Source: Rhizobium sp. BK602
GTDB lineage: Bacteria; Pseudomonadota; Alphaproteobacteria; Rhizobiales; Rhizobiaceae
Length of the DNA: 64,000 nt
Direction of reading: 5' to 3'
NCBI RefSeq assembly: GCF_014195095.1
Contig: NZ_JACIBC010000011.1
Coordinates: forward strand, 89,746-153,745
Shown here: positions 45,125 through 52,639 of the stretch, one piece after another
Numbering within the stretch: the first letter of the stretch is position 1
Layout: each line of letters opens with the position of its first letter
Notes under the pieces: model-generated
Told to the model about the DNA's origin: nothing
The model's database searches: none
The model's input: the letters and a program-made list of their open reading frames with translations, nothing else
Translations under genes and position numbers: made by a program

Positions 45125-45160
45125 GCGAGTTCCACTTGATTGTCGGGTCGGAAATTAATT

Positions 45161-45191
45161 ATCCACTTGTAGGATATCTGTCAAATGGACA
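45161..45191. promoter_or_regulatory. two dyads upstream of the GntR gene
   Basis: ATCC/GGAT with a seven-base spacer (45161-45175) and TGTC/GACA with a five-base spacer (45179-45191) lie 37-67 bp upstream of the GntR start in an AT-rich gap. Either could be its operator; neither is long. Confidence 0.35.
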
Positions 45192-45296
45192 AATTTCCGT
45201 CGAGATCGACCGGTCGCCGGGCTGACCTTAATTCTCCAACCTTTGCTCTGATTCGTGATGCCGCAGACCATTGGGTATGAGATCCGGCCTTGACTC

Positions 45297-45333
45297 CCAA
45301 AACGTTTTGGCATTCATTTCCAAAACGTTTTGG
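45297..45333. promoter_or_regulatory. twin LacI-family operators
   Basis: CCAAAACGTTTTGG occurs perfectly at 45297-45310 and 45320-45333, with centres 23 bp apart. Symmetry about a central CG is the hallmark of LacI-family operators. The second copy overlaps the first bases of GGGAGG (45332-45337), the ribosome site of the regulator's own gene, so repressor binding would block both transcription and its own message start. Confidence 0.8.
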
Positions 45334-45341
45334 GAGGATCG

Positions 45342-46343
45342 ATGTCAAACCTCAAGCAGCTTGCCAAATCCCTTGGCCTGTCGATCACGACCGTTTCGCG
45401 GGCGTTGGACGGCTATTCGGATGTGGCGCCGGCGACGCGGCTGCGGGTGGAGGAGGCGGCAAGGCACGCGGGATATCAGCCGAATGCTTCGGCGCGACGG
45501 TTGCGGCGCCAGCGCGCCGAGCTTGTCGCCGTGCCGCTGCCGAGCGCGCCCGGTCAGATCAGTCCGCCATACTTCATCGACATGCTGTCGGATTGTGCCG
45601 AGCATCTTGCGATTGCCGGCCTCAATCTGGTGATCGCCCCCGTGCCGAGAGGCCAGAGCGAACTGGACATGTGCCGCCGCTTCGTCGACGGCCATCGTGT
45701 CGATGCCATGGTTCTCGTGCGAACCAAGCGCAATGATGAGCGCGTCGAATTTCTTCAGTCTCGCGGCATTCCCTTCGTTGCCCATGGACGGACCGAGGCT
45801 AGGGTGCCTCACGCCTTCATAGACGGTGACGGGCATGCCGCCTTTCGCGAGGCCACGCTCCGCTTTGTCAAGGATGGCCACGACAGCATCGGCCATCTCG
45901 CCGGGCCGGGCGACTATAATTTCGCGCATCTGCGACGCGGCGGTTGGGAGGCGGGATTGTCCGAGGCCGGCCTGAGCGCCGATCTTCTGGAAGTCGGCGA
46001 TCCGATGGAGCGTGGCGGATATCAGGCCGCGAAGGCGCTGATGTCGGGCAAGCATAAACCCACGGCCATCCTGTGCTGCACCGATGAAATGGCGATCGGA
46101 GCGCTGGGCGCCCTTCGGGAAATCGAGGGGGGAGATAGGGTCAGCCTCATCGGCCACGACGACGTGCCGATGAGCGCCTACAGCGATCCGCCGCTGTCGA
46201 CCATGCACATGACGGGCGCGAATTTCGGCGAGCGGCTGGCGTCGCTGCTGCTGCGCGCCATCGCGGGCGAGGATCCTGCGACGCTACAGGAAATCTATCC
46301 GGTGGACTTCGTGCCGAGGCAAAGCCATCAGCGCCGCCCCTGA
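45342..46343 (+). CDS. LacI family transcriptional regulator
   Basis: A 333-residue regulator. The LacI helix-turn-helix is LKQLAKSLGLSITTVSRALD near 4-23, the hinge PNASARRLRRQRAELVAVPL near 50-69, and a periplasmic-binding-like effector domain follows, with ILCCTDEMAIGALGALREIE. The ATG at 45342 is set by GGGAGG. It is autoregulated by the operators just upstream and heads an operon of importer and hydrolase. Confidence 0.93.
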   Translation: MSNLKQLAKSLGLSITTVSRALDGYSDVAPATRLRVEEAARHAGYQPNASARRLRRQRAELVAVPLPSAPGQISPPYFIDMLSDCAEHLAIAGLNLVIAPVPRGQSELDMCRRFVDGHRVDAMVLVRTKRNDERVEFLQSRGIPFVAHGRTEARVPHAFIDGDGHAAFREATLRFVKDGHDSIGHLAGPGDYNFAHLRRGGWEAGLSEAGLSADLLEVGDPMERGGYQAAKALMSGKHKPTAILCCTDEMAIGALGALREIEGGDRVSLIGHDDVPMSAYSDPPLSTMHMTGANFGERLASLLLRAIAGEDPATLQEIYPVDFVPRQSHQRRP

Positions 46344-46393
46344 TGCCGGATGCATGCCCGGCCCGAACGGCCGATTGTTCAAGGAGGAGGAAC

Positions 46394-47674
46394 ATGATGA
46401 AAAGCTTATTTCTGGGCGGCCTTGCCGTCGTAGCCGGCCTTGCAACCACCTCGCTGGCGCAGGCCGATACAATTTTCCTGTCCACGCAATTGCGGCCGAT
46501 CGAAGAGGCGACCGTAGTGCGTGAGCAGCTTTTGAAGGATGTGAAGGGCTCCGTCGAATACGTTGTCGAGGAGCCGCCGCAATTCGCCGTTCGCATGGAA
46601 GCCGAGCGGCAGGCGGGCAAGCATACGATCAGCCTGGTCGGGGCCTTGCATGGCGAGCTGTCGCCGATCGCCGCCAAGGACGGGTTCGTGCCGCTCGACG
46701 ACATGGCAGCGAAACTGGAAGCTGCCGGCATGCCGAAAAACCTGATCGATCTCGGCAAGCTCGGCAAGGACAAGCAGCAATATATTCCCTGGATGCAGGC
46801 GACCTACGTGATGGCGGCAAACAAGGAGGCGCTGCAATATCTTCCCGAAGGCGCCGACATCAACGCATTGACTTACGACCAGCTCATCGCCTGGGGCAAG
46901 AAGATGCAGGAGGCGACCGGCCAGCCGCGCATCGGTTTTCCCGCCGGTCCCAAGGGACTGATGCCGCGTTTCTTCCAGGGCTATTTCTATCCATCCTTCA
47001 CCGGCGGCGTCGTGCGGCCGTTCAAGTCCGCCGATGCGGCCAAGGCCTGGGAGAGCTTCAAGCAGCTCTGGACGGTCGTCAATCCGAATTCGACCAACTA
47101 CAACTTCATGCAGGAGCCGCTGCTCTCCGAAGAAGTCTGGGTCGCCTGGGATCATCTGGCGCGGCTGAAGGAGGCGGTCAGCAGCAATCCGGAACAATAT
47201 GTCGTCTTCCCGGCGCCTGCCGGCCCGAAGGGGCGGGGTTATATGCCGGTGGTGGCAGGTCTCGCCATCCCACAGGGCGCACCGGACGAGCAGGGCGCGC
47301 GTACCGTCATCGAGCATCTCATCCAGCCGGAGGTGCAACTGACGGTGGCTGAAAAGGTCGGCTTCTTCCCGACGGTGGATGCGAAGCTTCCCGAGGATAT
47401 CGATCCGGGTATCGCCCTTTTGGCTAAGGGTGTCGATGCGACGCAGAACGCCAAGGACGCCATCGTTTCGCTGCTCCCGGTCGGGCTCGGCGACAAAGGC
47501 GGCGAGTTTAACAAGGTCTATATGGATACGTTCCAGCGGATCGTCATCCGCAACGAGCCGATCGATCAGGTCCTGAACGAGCAGGCCGCCGCTCTTTCCA
47601 AGATCATGACGGACACGAAGGCGCCGTGCTGGGCGCCGGACAAGGCCAGCGATGGCGCTTGCCCGGTCGAATAG
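46394..47674 (+). CDS. ABC transporter substrate-binding protein (family 1, carbohydrate)
   Basis: A 426-residue periplasmic protein. Signal peptide MMKSLFLGGLAVVAGLATTS with cleavage after LAQA. SVEYVVEEPPQFAVRMEAER and MPRFFQGYFYPSFTGGVVRP are in the two lobes. AAGGAGG at 46381-46387 sets the ATG at 46394. It delivers ligand to the permeases that follow; the GH63-like gene at the operon end suggests a glycoside such as glucosylglycerate or mannosylglycerate, which is inference. Confidence 0.9.
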   Translation: MMKSLFLGGLAVVAGLATTSLAQADTIFLSTQLRPIEEATVVREQLLKDVKGSVEYVVEEPPQFAVRMEAERQAGKHTISLVGALHGELSPIAAKDGFVPLDDMAAKLEAAGMPKNLIDLGKLGKDKQQYIPWMQATYVMAANKEALQYLPEGADINALTYDQLIAWGKKMQEATGQPRIGFPAGPKGLMPRFFQGYFYPSFTGGVVRPFKSADAAKAWESFKQLWTVVNPNSTNYNFMQEPLLSEEVWVAWDHLARLKEAVSSNPEQYVVFPAPAGPKGRGYMPVVAGLAIPQGAPDEQGARTVIEHLIQPEVQLTVAEKVGFFPTVDAKLPEDIDPGIALLAKGVDATQNAKDAIVSLLPVGLGDKGGEFNKVYMDTFQRIVIRNEPIDQVLNEQAAALSKIMTDTKAPCWAPDKASDGACPVE

Positions 47675-47737
47675 GCCGTCCGGTCGCCGTGGGTTCCGGT
47701 TGTCGCTGGAACCCACGATCCAACGCGAGTAATCCTG

Positions 47738-48589
47738 ATGACTGCAAACCGCTCCGTGGTTCCCTATCTGCTGATTGCGCCCGCTGTCTTGTTTTTGGCG
47801 CTGCTGTTCATCGTTCCGCTTGTGCAGACCATCTGGCTTGCCGTTTCGCAAGATGGAAGCTTTTCGGTGGCCAATTTCCAGACGCTGACGGGCGATCTGA
47901 ATTTCGCGTCGGCCATCCGCAATACCTTCCTTCTGACGCTCGTCGTCGTCCCGATCCAGGTCGCCATGGCGCTCATCATGGGCAGCATGGTCGCCAAGGT
48001 CGGGGGAGGGCGGGAGACGATCCTGTGGATCTGGACGATCCCGCTCGGCATTTCCGATCTGGCTGCCGGCCTGGTCTGGCTCTCGATCCTGCAGAACAGC
48101 GGCTATCTCAATAGCCTGCTCTTCGAGCTTGGCATCATCTCCCGGCAAGCGAACTGGCTGACCTACCAGACGCCGGTCGCCCTGTTCATCGGGATCGCTG
48201 TCGCCGAGATCTGGCGCGGGACCGCAATCGTCATGGTCATTATCGTCGCCGGCCTCAACCAGGTGCCGAAGGAGTTCCGCGAGGCGGCCGAAATCTTCGG
48301 CGCCAGCCGGTGGACGCGGTTCTACCGGATTACGCTGCCGCTGATCCGGCCGGCGCTGCAATCGGCACTGATCCTGCGCACGGTGCTCGCCTTCGAAGTC
48401 TTCGCCGTCGTCTACGCGCTCGGTGGAACCAACATGCCCGTGCTCGTCGGCGAGGCCTATACCTGGCAAAACCAGAACCAGAATTATGGTGTCGCGGCGG
48501 CCTATGCCGTGCTGATCATGATCATTTCGCTCGCCGCCACCGTCGTCTATCTCAAGGCTGTCAAGGTCGATCCGGAGCGTCTGCCATGA
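47738..48589 (+). CDS. carbohydrate ABC transporter permease (MalF type)
   Basis: A 283-residue permease. First helix YLLIAPAVLFLALLFIVPLV; EAA loop REAAEIFGASRWTRFYRITL near 185-204. About six helices. Its stop overlaps the next permease by ATGA. Confidence 0.93.
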   Translation: MTANRSVVPYLLIAPAVLFLALLFIVPLVQTIWLAVSQDGSFSVANFQTLTGDLNFASAIRNTFLLTLVVVPIQVAMALIMGSMVAKVGGGRETILWIWTIPLGISDLAAGLVWLSILQNSGYLNSLLFELGIISRQANWLTYQTPVALFIGIAVAEIWRGTAIVMVIIVAGLNQVPKEFREAAEIFGASRWTRFYRITLPLIRPALQSALILRTVLAFEVFAVVYALGGTNMPVLVGEAYTWQNQNQNYGVAAAYAVLIMIISLAATVVYLKAVKVDPERLP

Positions 48590-49416
48590 GCGCGTCACGA
48601 ACAGCAAGCTTCACCGGTGCACGCACGCTTCTGTTCTGGAGCGGCATCACCGTACTCTGCGCCTGGGTTCTCGTGCCGATCTATCTCGTGGCGCTCGGCG
48701 CGCTCGGAGGCAAGACGGGTGTCTACAAATGGCCGAAGTCGATCCTGCCCACCAATGTCTCGATCGATCCTTTCCTGCTGTTTCTGAAAACGGAAGGGGT
48801 CGCGACCGCTTTTTTGAATTCGCTCGGTGCCGCCGCCATCACCGTGGCGCTGTCGATCCTGATCGGCGCGCCGGCGGGTTATGCGCTGGCGCGCTACCAG
48901 TTCCGGGGCAAGGACAGTTTCCGACTATTGGTGCTGCTGACGCGGGCCTTCCCGCTGGCGATCCTGGCCCTGCCGCTCACCGTCTCCTTCATCCGCATGG
49001 GGCTCTACGACACCGTTGTCGGTGTCGGTCTGGTGCATACGGTGCTAGCGCTGCCTTTTGCCGCGCTCGTCACCCAGGGCATCTTCATGGGCGTGCCGCG
49101 CGAGCTGGAGGAGGCGGCCTGGGTGTTCGGCTGCTCGCGTATCGAGGCCTTCTTTCGCATCGTTGCGCCGATTGCCCTTCCAGGGCTTGCCGCAACCGCC
49201 GTCTTTGCCTTCGTCATCTCCTGGAACGAGGTCTTCGCGGCATCCGTGCTGACGGTGCGCAACAGGACACTGACGGCCTATCTCCTGACCGTGCTTGCGG
49301 AAAGTCCGCTGCATTATCGTTTCGCGGGAGGGCTACTTCTCATTCTTCCCTCCGTCGTCTTCATCTTCGCGGTCAGGCGTTATCTGTTCGCGATCTGGGG
49401 TATCTCCAGCAAATGA
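48586..49416 (+). CDS. carbohydrate ABC transporter permease (MalG type)
   Basis: A 276-residue permease. First helix LLFWSGITVLCAWVLVPIYL; EAA loop LEEAAWVFGCSRIEAFFRIV near 173-192; AVFAFVISWNEVFAASVLTV near 204-223 is the typical MalG segment. The ATG overlaps the previous stop by four bases, which fixes the start. Confidence 0.93.
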   Translation: MSASRTASFTGARTLLFWSGITVLCAWVLVPIYLVALGALGGKTGVYKWPKSILPTNVSIDPFLLFLKTEGVATAFLNSLGAAAITVALSILIGAPAGYALARYQFRGKDSFRLLVLLTRAFPLAILALPLTVSFIRMGLYDTVVGVGLVHTVLALPFAALVTQGIFMGVPRELEEAAWVFGCSRIEAFFRIVAPIALPGLAATAVFAFVISWNEVFAASVLTVRNRTLTAYLLTVLAESPLHYRFAGGLLLILPSVVFIFAVRRYLFAIWGISSK

Positions 49417-49429
49417 GCGGGATCTGACC

Positions 49430-50485
49430 ATGGCAAACATCAAGATCGATCGCATCAGGAAGAGCTTCGGCGCCTTCGATGCGCTGAAGGAAATCTCGCT
49501 GGACATTGGCGATGGAGAGTTCGTGTCGCTGCTTGGCCCATCGGGATGCGGCAAGACGACCTTGCTGCGCATTATCGCCGGGCTGGAAACCGAAACGTCC
49601 GGCGACATCCTGATCGGCGGCAAGGCCGTGAACGGGTTGGCGCCCAAGGATCGGGGGCTCGCCATGGTCTTCCAGAACTATGCGGTCTTCCCGCATATGA
49701 CGGTCTTCGAGAATGTGGCCTTCGGCCTGCGCATGCAGAAGGCCGATGCCGCCAGGGTGAAGGCGCAGGTCGAGAAGGCGGCGGCACTGCTCCACATCGA
49801 GCCCTATCTCGATCGCTATCCCAACAAGCTGTCCGGTGGCCAGCGTCAGCGCGTCGCGGTGGCGCGCGCACTGGCGGTCGAGCCGCAGGTGCTGTTGATG
49901 GACGAGCCGCTCTCCAATCTCGATGCGCTGCTGCGGCTGGAGATGCGCACCGAGCTCAAGGCCGTGTTGCAGGCGGCGGGAACGACCACCGTCTATGTCA
50001 CGCATGACCAGACGGAGGCGATGGGCCTCTCCGACCGCATCGCCGTCATGTACAACGGCCGCATCGAGCAGGTCGGGCCGCCCGTCGAGATCTACAGTCA
50101 TCCGTCGACCCGTTTCGTCGGCGGCTTCATCGGAAATCCGCCGATGAACTTCATTCGCCTGCCGGTCGAGGGCGGAGCGGTGAAGCTCGGCAGCCGGACG
50201 CAGGCGGTGCCGCAGGCAAGCGGCGACATCGTGCTCGGCCTGCGCGGCGAGGATGTGGCGCTTGCGCCCGTGTCCGAGGGCCTGCCGCTTGACGTGCGGG
50301 TTTCCGAGCCGATGGGGTCGCATCTGCTGCTGACCGGCACCATCGCGGGGCAGGCGGTCAGGGTCATCCTGCCGCCGGGAGAGAAGGTCAGAGCCGGCGA
50401 TACGATCGGGCTGAGGCCCGATCTCGACCGTCTGACCTGGCTGTCGCCGGAGACCGGTCTAGCGCTTAACAATCCTGCCCACTGA
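49430..50485 (+). CDS. sugar ABC transporter ATP-binding protein (MalK/UgpC type)
   Basis: A 351-residue ATPase for the preceding permeases. Walker A GPSGCGKTT near 37-45, signature LSGGQRQRVAVARALAVEPQ near 133-152, Walker B LLMDEPLSNLDALL, switch VTHDQTEAMGLSDRI, and a C-terminal OB-fold region with GLRGEDVALAP. ATG 49430 follows GGGATCTG and lies 13 bp behind the permease stop. Confidence 0.95.
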   Translation: MANIKIDRIRKSFGAFDALKEISLDIGDGEFVSLLGPSGCGKTTLLRIIAGLETETSGDILIGGKAVNGLAPKDRGLAMVFQNYAVFPHMTVFENVAFGLRMQKADAARVKAQVEKAAALLHIEPYLDRYPNKLSGGQRQRVAVARALAVEPQVLLMDEPLSNLDALLRLEMRTELKAVLQAAGTTTVYVTHDQTEAMGLSDRIAVMYNGRIEQVGPPVEIYSHPSTRFVGGFIGNPPMNFIRLPVEGGAVKLGSRTQAVPQASGDIVLGLRGEDVALAPVSEGLPLDVRVSEPMGSHLLLTGTIAGQAVRVILPPGEKVRAGDTIGLRPDLDRLTWLSPETGLALNNPAH

Positions 50486-50510
50486 TCAGAATTCTACATA
50501 GGACCACGAT

Positions 50511-51785
50511 ATGACGGACTTTATCGCCAAGGCCCGCGCCATCCTGAAAACGAACGATCGCGGTGGCTATACCGTGCCGACGGACCGGCTCTATCCCTTC
50601 CAGTGGAACTGGGATTCCGCTTTCGTCGCCATGGGGTTTGCCGCCTATGACGTGTCCCGCGCCTATCGTGAACTGGAACGTCTCGCCGAGGGGCAATGGG
50701 CCGATGGCATGATCCCGCATATCGTCTTTCATGCGCCGAGCGACAGCTATTTTCCCGGCCCGGATGTCTGGCGGACATCGCATGCCACGCAAACATCCGG
50801 TATCACCCAGCCGCCCGTCTTCGGCATGGCGCTGAAACATGTCCATGACGCGGCGCTCGCCAGCGGCTTGGCGGAGGCCGACAAGCGCTGCGCGCCGCTC
50901 TTCGAGGCGGCGCTGCGCTGGCATCGGTGGTGGTATGCGGCGCGCGATCCGGAGGGGACAGGACTTGTCGCCCTGCTGCATCCCTGGGAGAGCGGTAGCG
51001 ACAACTCGCCGGCCTGGGATATCGCGATGGCGCGCGTGCCGACCACGACGCAAACCGTCGTTCTGCGCAAGGATACCGGCCATGTAGATCAGGCCATGCG
51101 CCCGCGCGATGAGGATTATCGGCGCTTCATCCATCTGGTGGATATCTATGCCGCCTGCGGCTGGGACCCCAAGCGCCAGTGGGCGGCGGCACCGTTCAAG
51201 ATCGCCGAAGTGCAGACGACGGCCATCCTCCTGAAGTCCGGCGAGGAACTGGAGCGACTTGCGGACCTGCTCGGGCGGGCGCGGGAGGCGGATGAACTGC
51301 GAGCGCTGAATGCGTTATCCAGGCAGGCGCTGATGGCGCAGTGGCGGCCGCATCTGCGCCGTTTCGTCTCTCGCGATCTGATTTCCGGCCAGGATGTGGA
51401 AGCGCCGACCCAGGCCGGCTTCATCCCGTTGCTGGCACTCGATCTGGCGCCGGATCTTCTGGATGCCGCCTGCGCGGAGATGGAGAGCTGGGCCAATGGC
51501 TTGGCGGTTGCCTTCCCATCGACGCCGAGAGCATTTACGGGGTTCGAGGCAAAGCGCTACTGGCGCGGCCCGGTATGGGGCGTGATAAACTGGCTGCTGA
51601 TCGCCGGCCTTCGCCGCAACCACCGCGACGATCTTGCCGAGAGGCTGCGCGTCGCAACCATTCAGGCGGTCGAACGGCAAGGGTTTGCCGAATATTTCGA
51701 CCCGCTGACCGGCGAAGGCTGCGGAGGTCTGGATTTCTCCTGGACCGCCGCCGCCTACATAGAGCTTTCACGCAACGCCGCGTGA
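50511..51785 (+). CDS. GH63-like glycoside hydrolase (glucosyl-/mannosylglycerate hydrolase type)
   Basis: A 424-residue cytosolic (alpha/alpha)6 barrel. YPFQWNWDSAFVAMGFAAYD near 25-44 and WADGMIPHIVFH near 64-75 match bacterial GH63 glycerate-glycoside hydrolases and trehalase relatives. LLHPWESGSDNSPAWD near 156-171 would hold the catalytic Asp and YFDPLTGEGCGG near 397-408 the base Glu. It ends the LacI operon, so it probably cleaves the imported glycoside. Its 3' end overlaps the TetR gene on the other strand by 18 bp. Confidence 0.78.
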   Translation: MTDFIAKARAILKTNDRGGYTVPTDRLYPFQWNWDSAFVAMGFAAYDVSRAYRELERLAEGQWADGMIPHIVFHAPSDSYFPGPDVWRTSHATQTSGITQPPVFGMALKHVHDAALASGLAEADKRCAPLFEAALRWHRWWYAARDPEGTGLVALLHPWESGSDNSPAWDIAMARVPTTTQTVVLRKDTGHVDQAMRPRDEDYRRFIHLVDIYAACGWDPKRQWAAAPFKIAEVQTTAILLKSGEELERLADLLGRAREADELRALNALSRQALMAQWRPHLRRFVSRDLISGQDVEAPTQAGFIPLLALDLAPDLLDAACAEMESWANGLAVAFPSTPRAFTGFEAKRYWRGPVWGVINWLLIAGLRRNHRDDLAERLRVATIQAVERQGFAEYFDPLTGEGCGGLDFSWTAAAYIELSRNAA

Positions 51786-52442
51786 CGGCGATCGATCGCT
51801 ATTCGGCGGCTGGGTCTGAAGGTGTCGTATCAGCCGCTCGATGTAATCGGCCATGGCGGCGACCATGTCGAAGGATTCCGGGTCGCGGAGCCATAGCATC
51901 TGCAAGCCGTCCATCATGGCGATCACTTCGCCGGCCACGGCGGGGCAGTCGATGGCTTTCCGGACCTCGCCCCGGACGATGCCGTCTTCGAGTTTTGCCG
52001 CTATGTCGATCTGCAATTGCCGGGCGCGGTTGCCGAACCAGGCCTTCGCGGGATGGTTCTGCGTCAGGCTTTCGGCATTGAGGATCGCGAAGGCACGCAC
52101 GACCTCGGGGATACGTGTGTTGTATTCGGCCACCTGGACGAGGCCGGTCAGGAACGAACGCCAGTTCCCCTGGCCGTCGTCGATAGCGGCCGAACTATCG
52201 ATATCGCGCTTGTCGAGAATGGCCAGCAGCAGATCGACCTTGGTTGGAAAATGGTGCAGCAGGCCGGGCAGGGACAGGCCGACATCCTTGGCGACGTCGC
52301 CGATGGCGGCGTTCTGGTAGCCGTCCCTGGCGAAGCGCTGCATGGCCGCCGCAAGAATGGCCTCGCGCCGCGATGCGCCTTTGGCGGACTTTCGCCGCTG
52401 CCTGGTTTCGGGTTCGGTTGGATTGTCCTGGCCGATCGTCAT
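51768..52442 (-). CDS. TetR family transcriptional regulator
   Basis: A 224-residue regulator. REAILAAAMQRFARDGYQNA and IGDVAKDVGLSLPGLLHHFP near 28-66 form the TetR DNA-binding domain; the C-terminal helices resemble those of BetI-like members. It is divergent from the GH3 gene and the palindrome at 52554-52567 lies between them, so it is the likely repressor. Its 3' end crosses the stop of the GH63 gene. Confidence 0.9.
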   Translation of the reverse strand: MTIGQDNPTEPETRQRRKSAKGASRREAILAAAMQRFARDGYQNAAIGDVAKDVGLSLPGLLHHFPTKVDLLLAILDKRDIDSSAAIDDGQGNWRSFLTGLVQVAEYNTRIPEVVRAFAILNAESLTQNHPAKAWFGNRARQLQIDIAAKLEDGIVRGEVRKAIDCPAVAGEVIAMMDGLQMLWLRDPESFDMVAAMADYIERLIRHLQTQPPNSDRSPSRGVA

Positions 52443-52553
52443 TGCGCCTGTTTCCGTCCTTTCATCCGCTTCTAACGCGATTGAACCGCGTGGCCAACCT
52501 GCCGATGTTCAGGCTCAGGTCTTTTCGCGGTCTGTCCTTGACTCTTTAAAATA

Positions 52554-52567
52554 ACCGAGTACTCGGT
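52554..52567. promoter_or_regulatory. palindromic TetR-type operator
   Basis: ACCGAGTACTCGGT is a perfect 14-bp palindrome 73 bp before the beta-glucosidase start and 112 bp from the TetR start. It is typical of TetR-family sites and would serve both genes. Confidence 0.65.
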
Positions 52568-52639
52568 AGGTTTAACGAAGGACATCGCCTGTGGCCATCC
52601 CTTCTATCGGCCTTGGCCAAGCAAGATGAGAGGAACCCC

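Noticed and set aside
46406..48607. A 733-codon open frame on the minus strand across the LacI-operon binding protein and permease genes
   Set aside because: It lies antisense to clear family 1 binding-protein and permease genes and is rich in Arg, Asp, His and Gly as expected of a GC-rich shadow frame. No domain was recognised.
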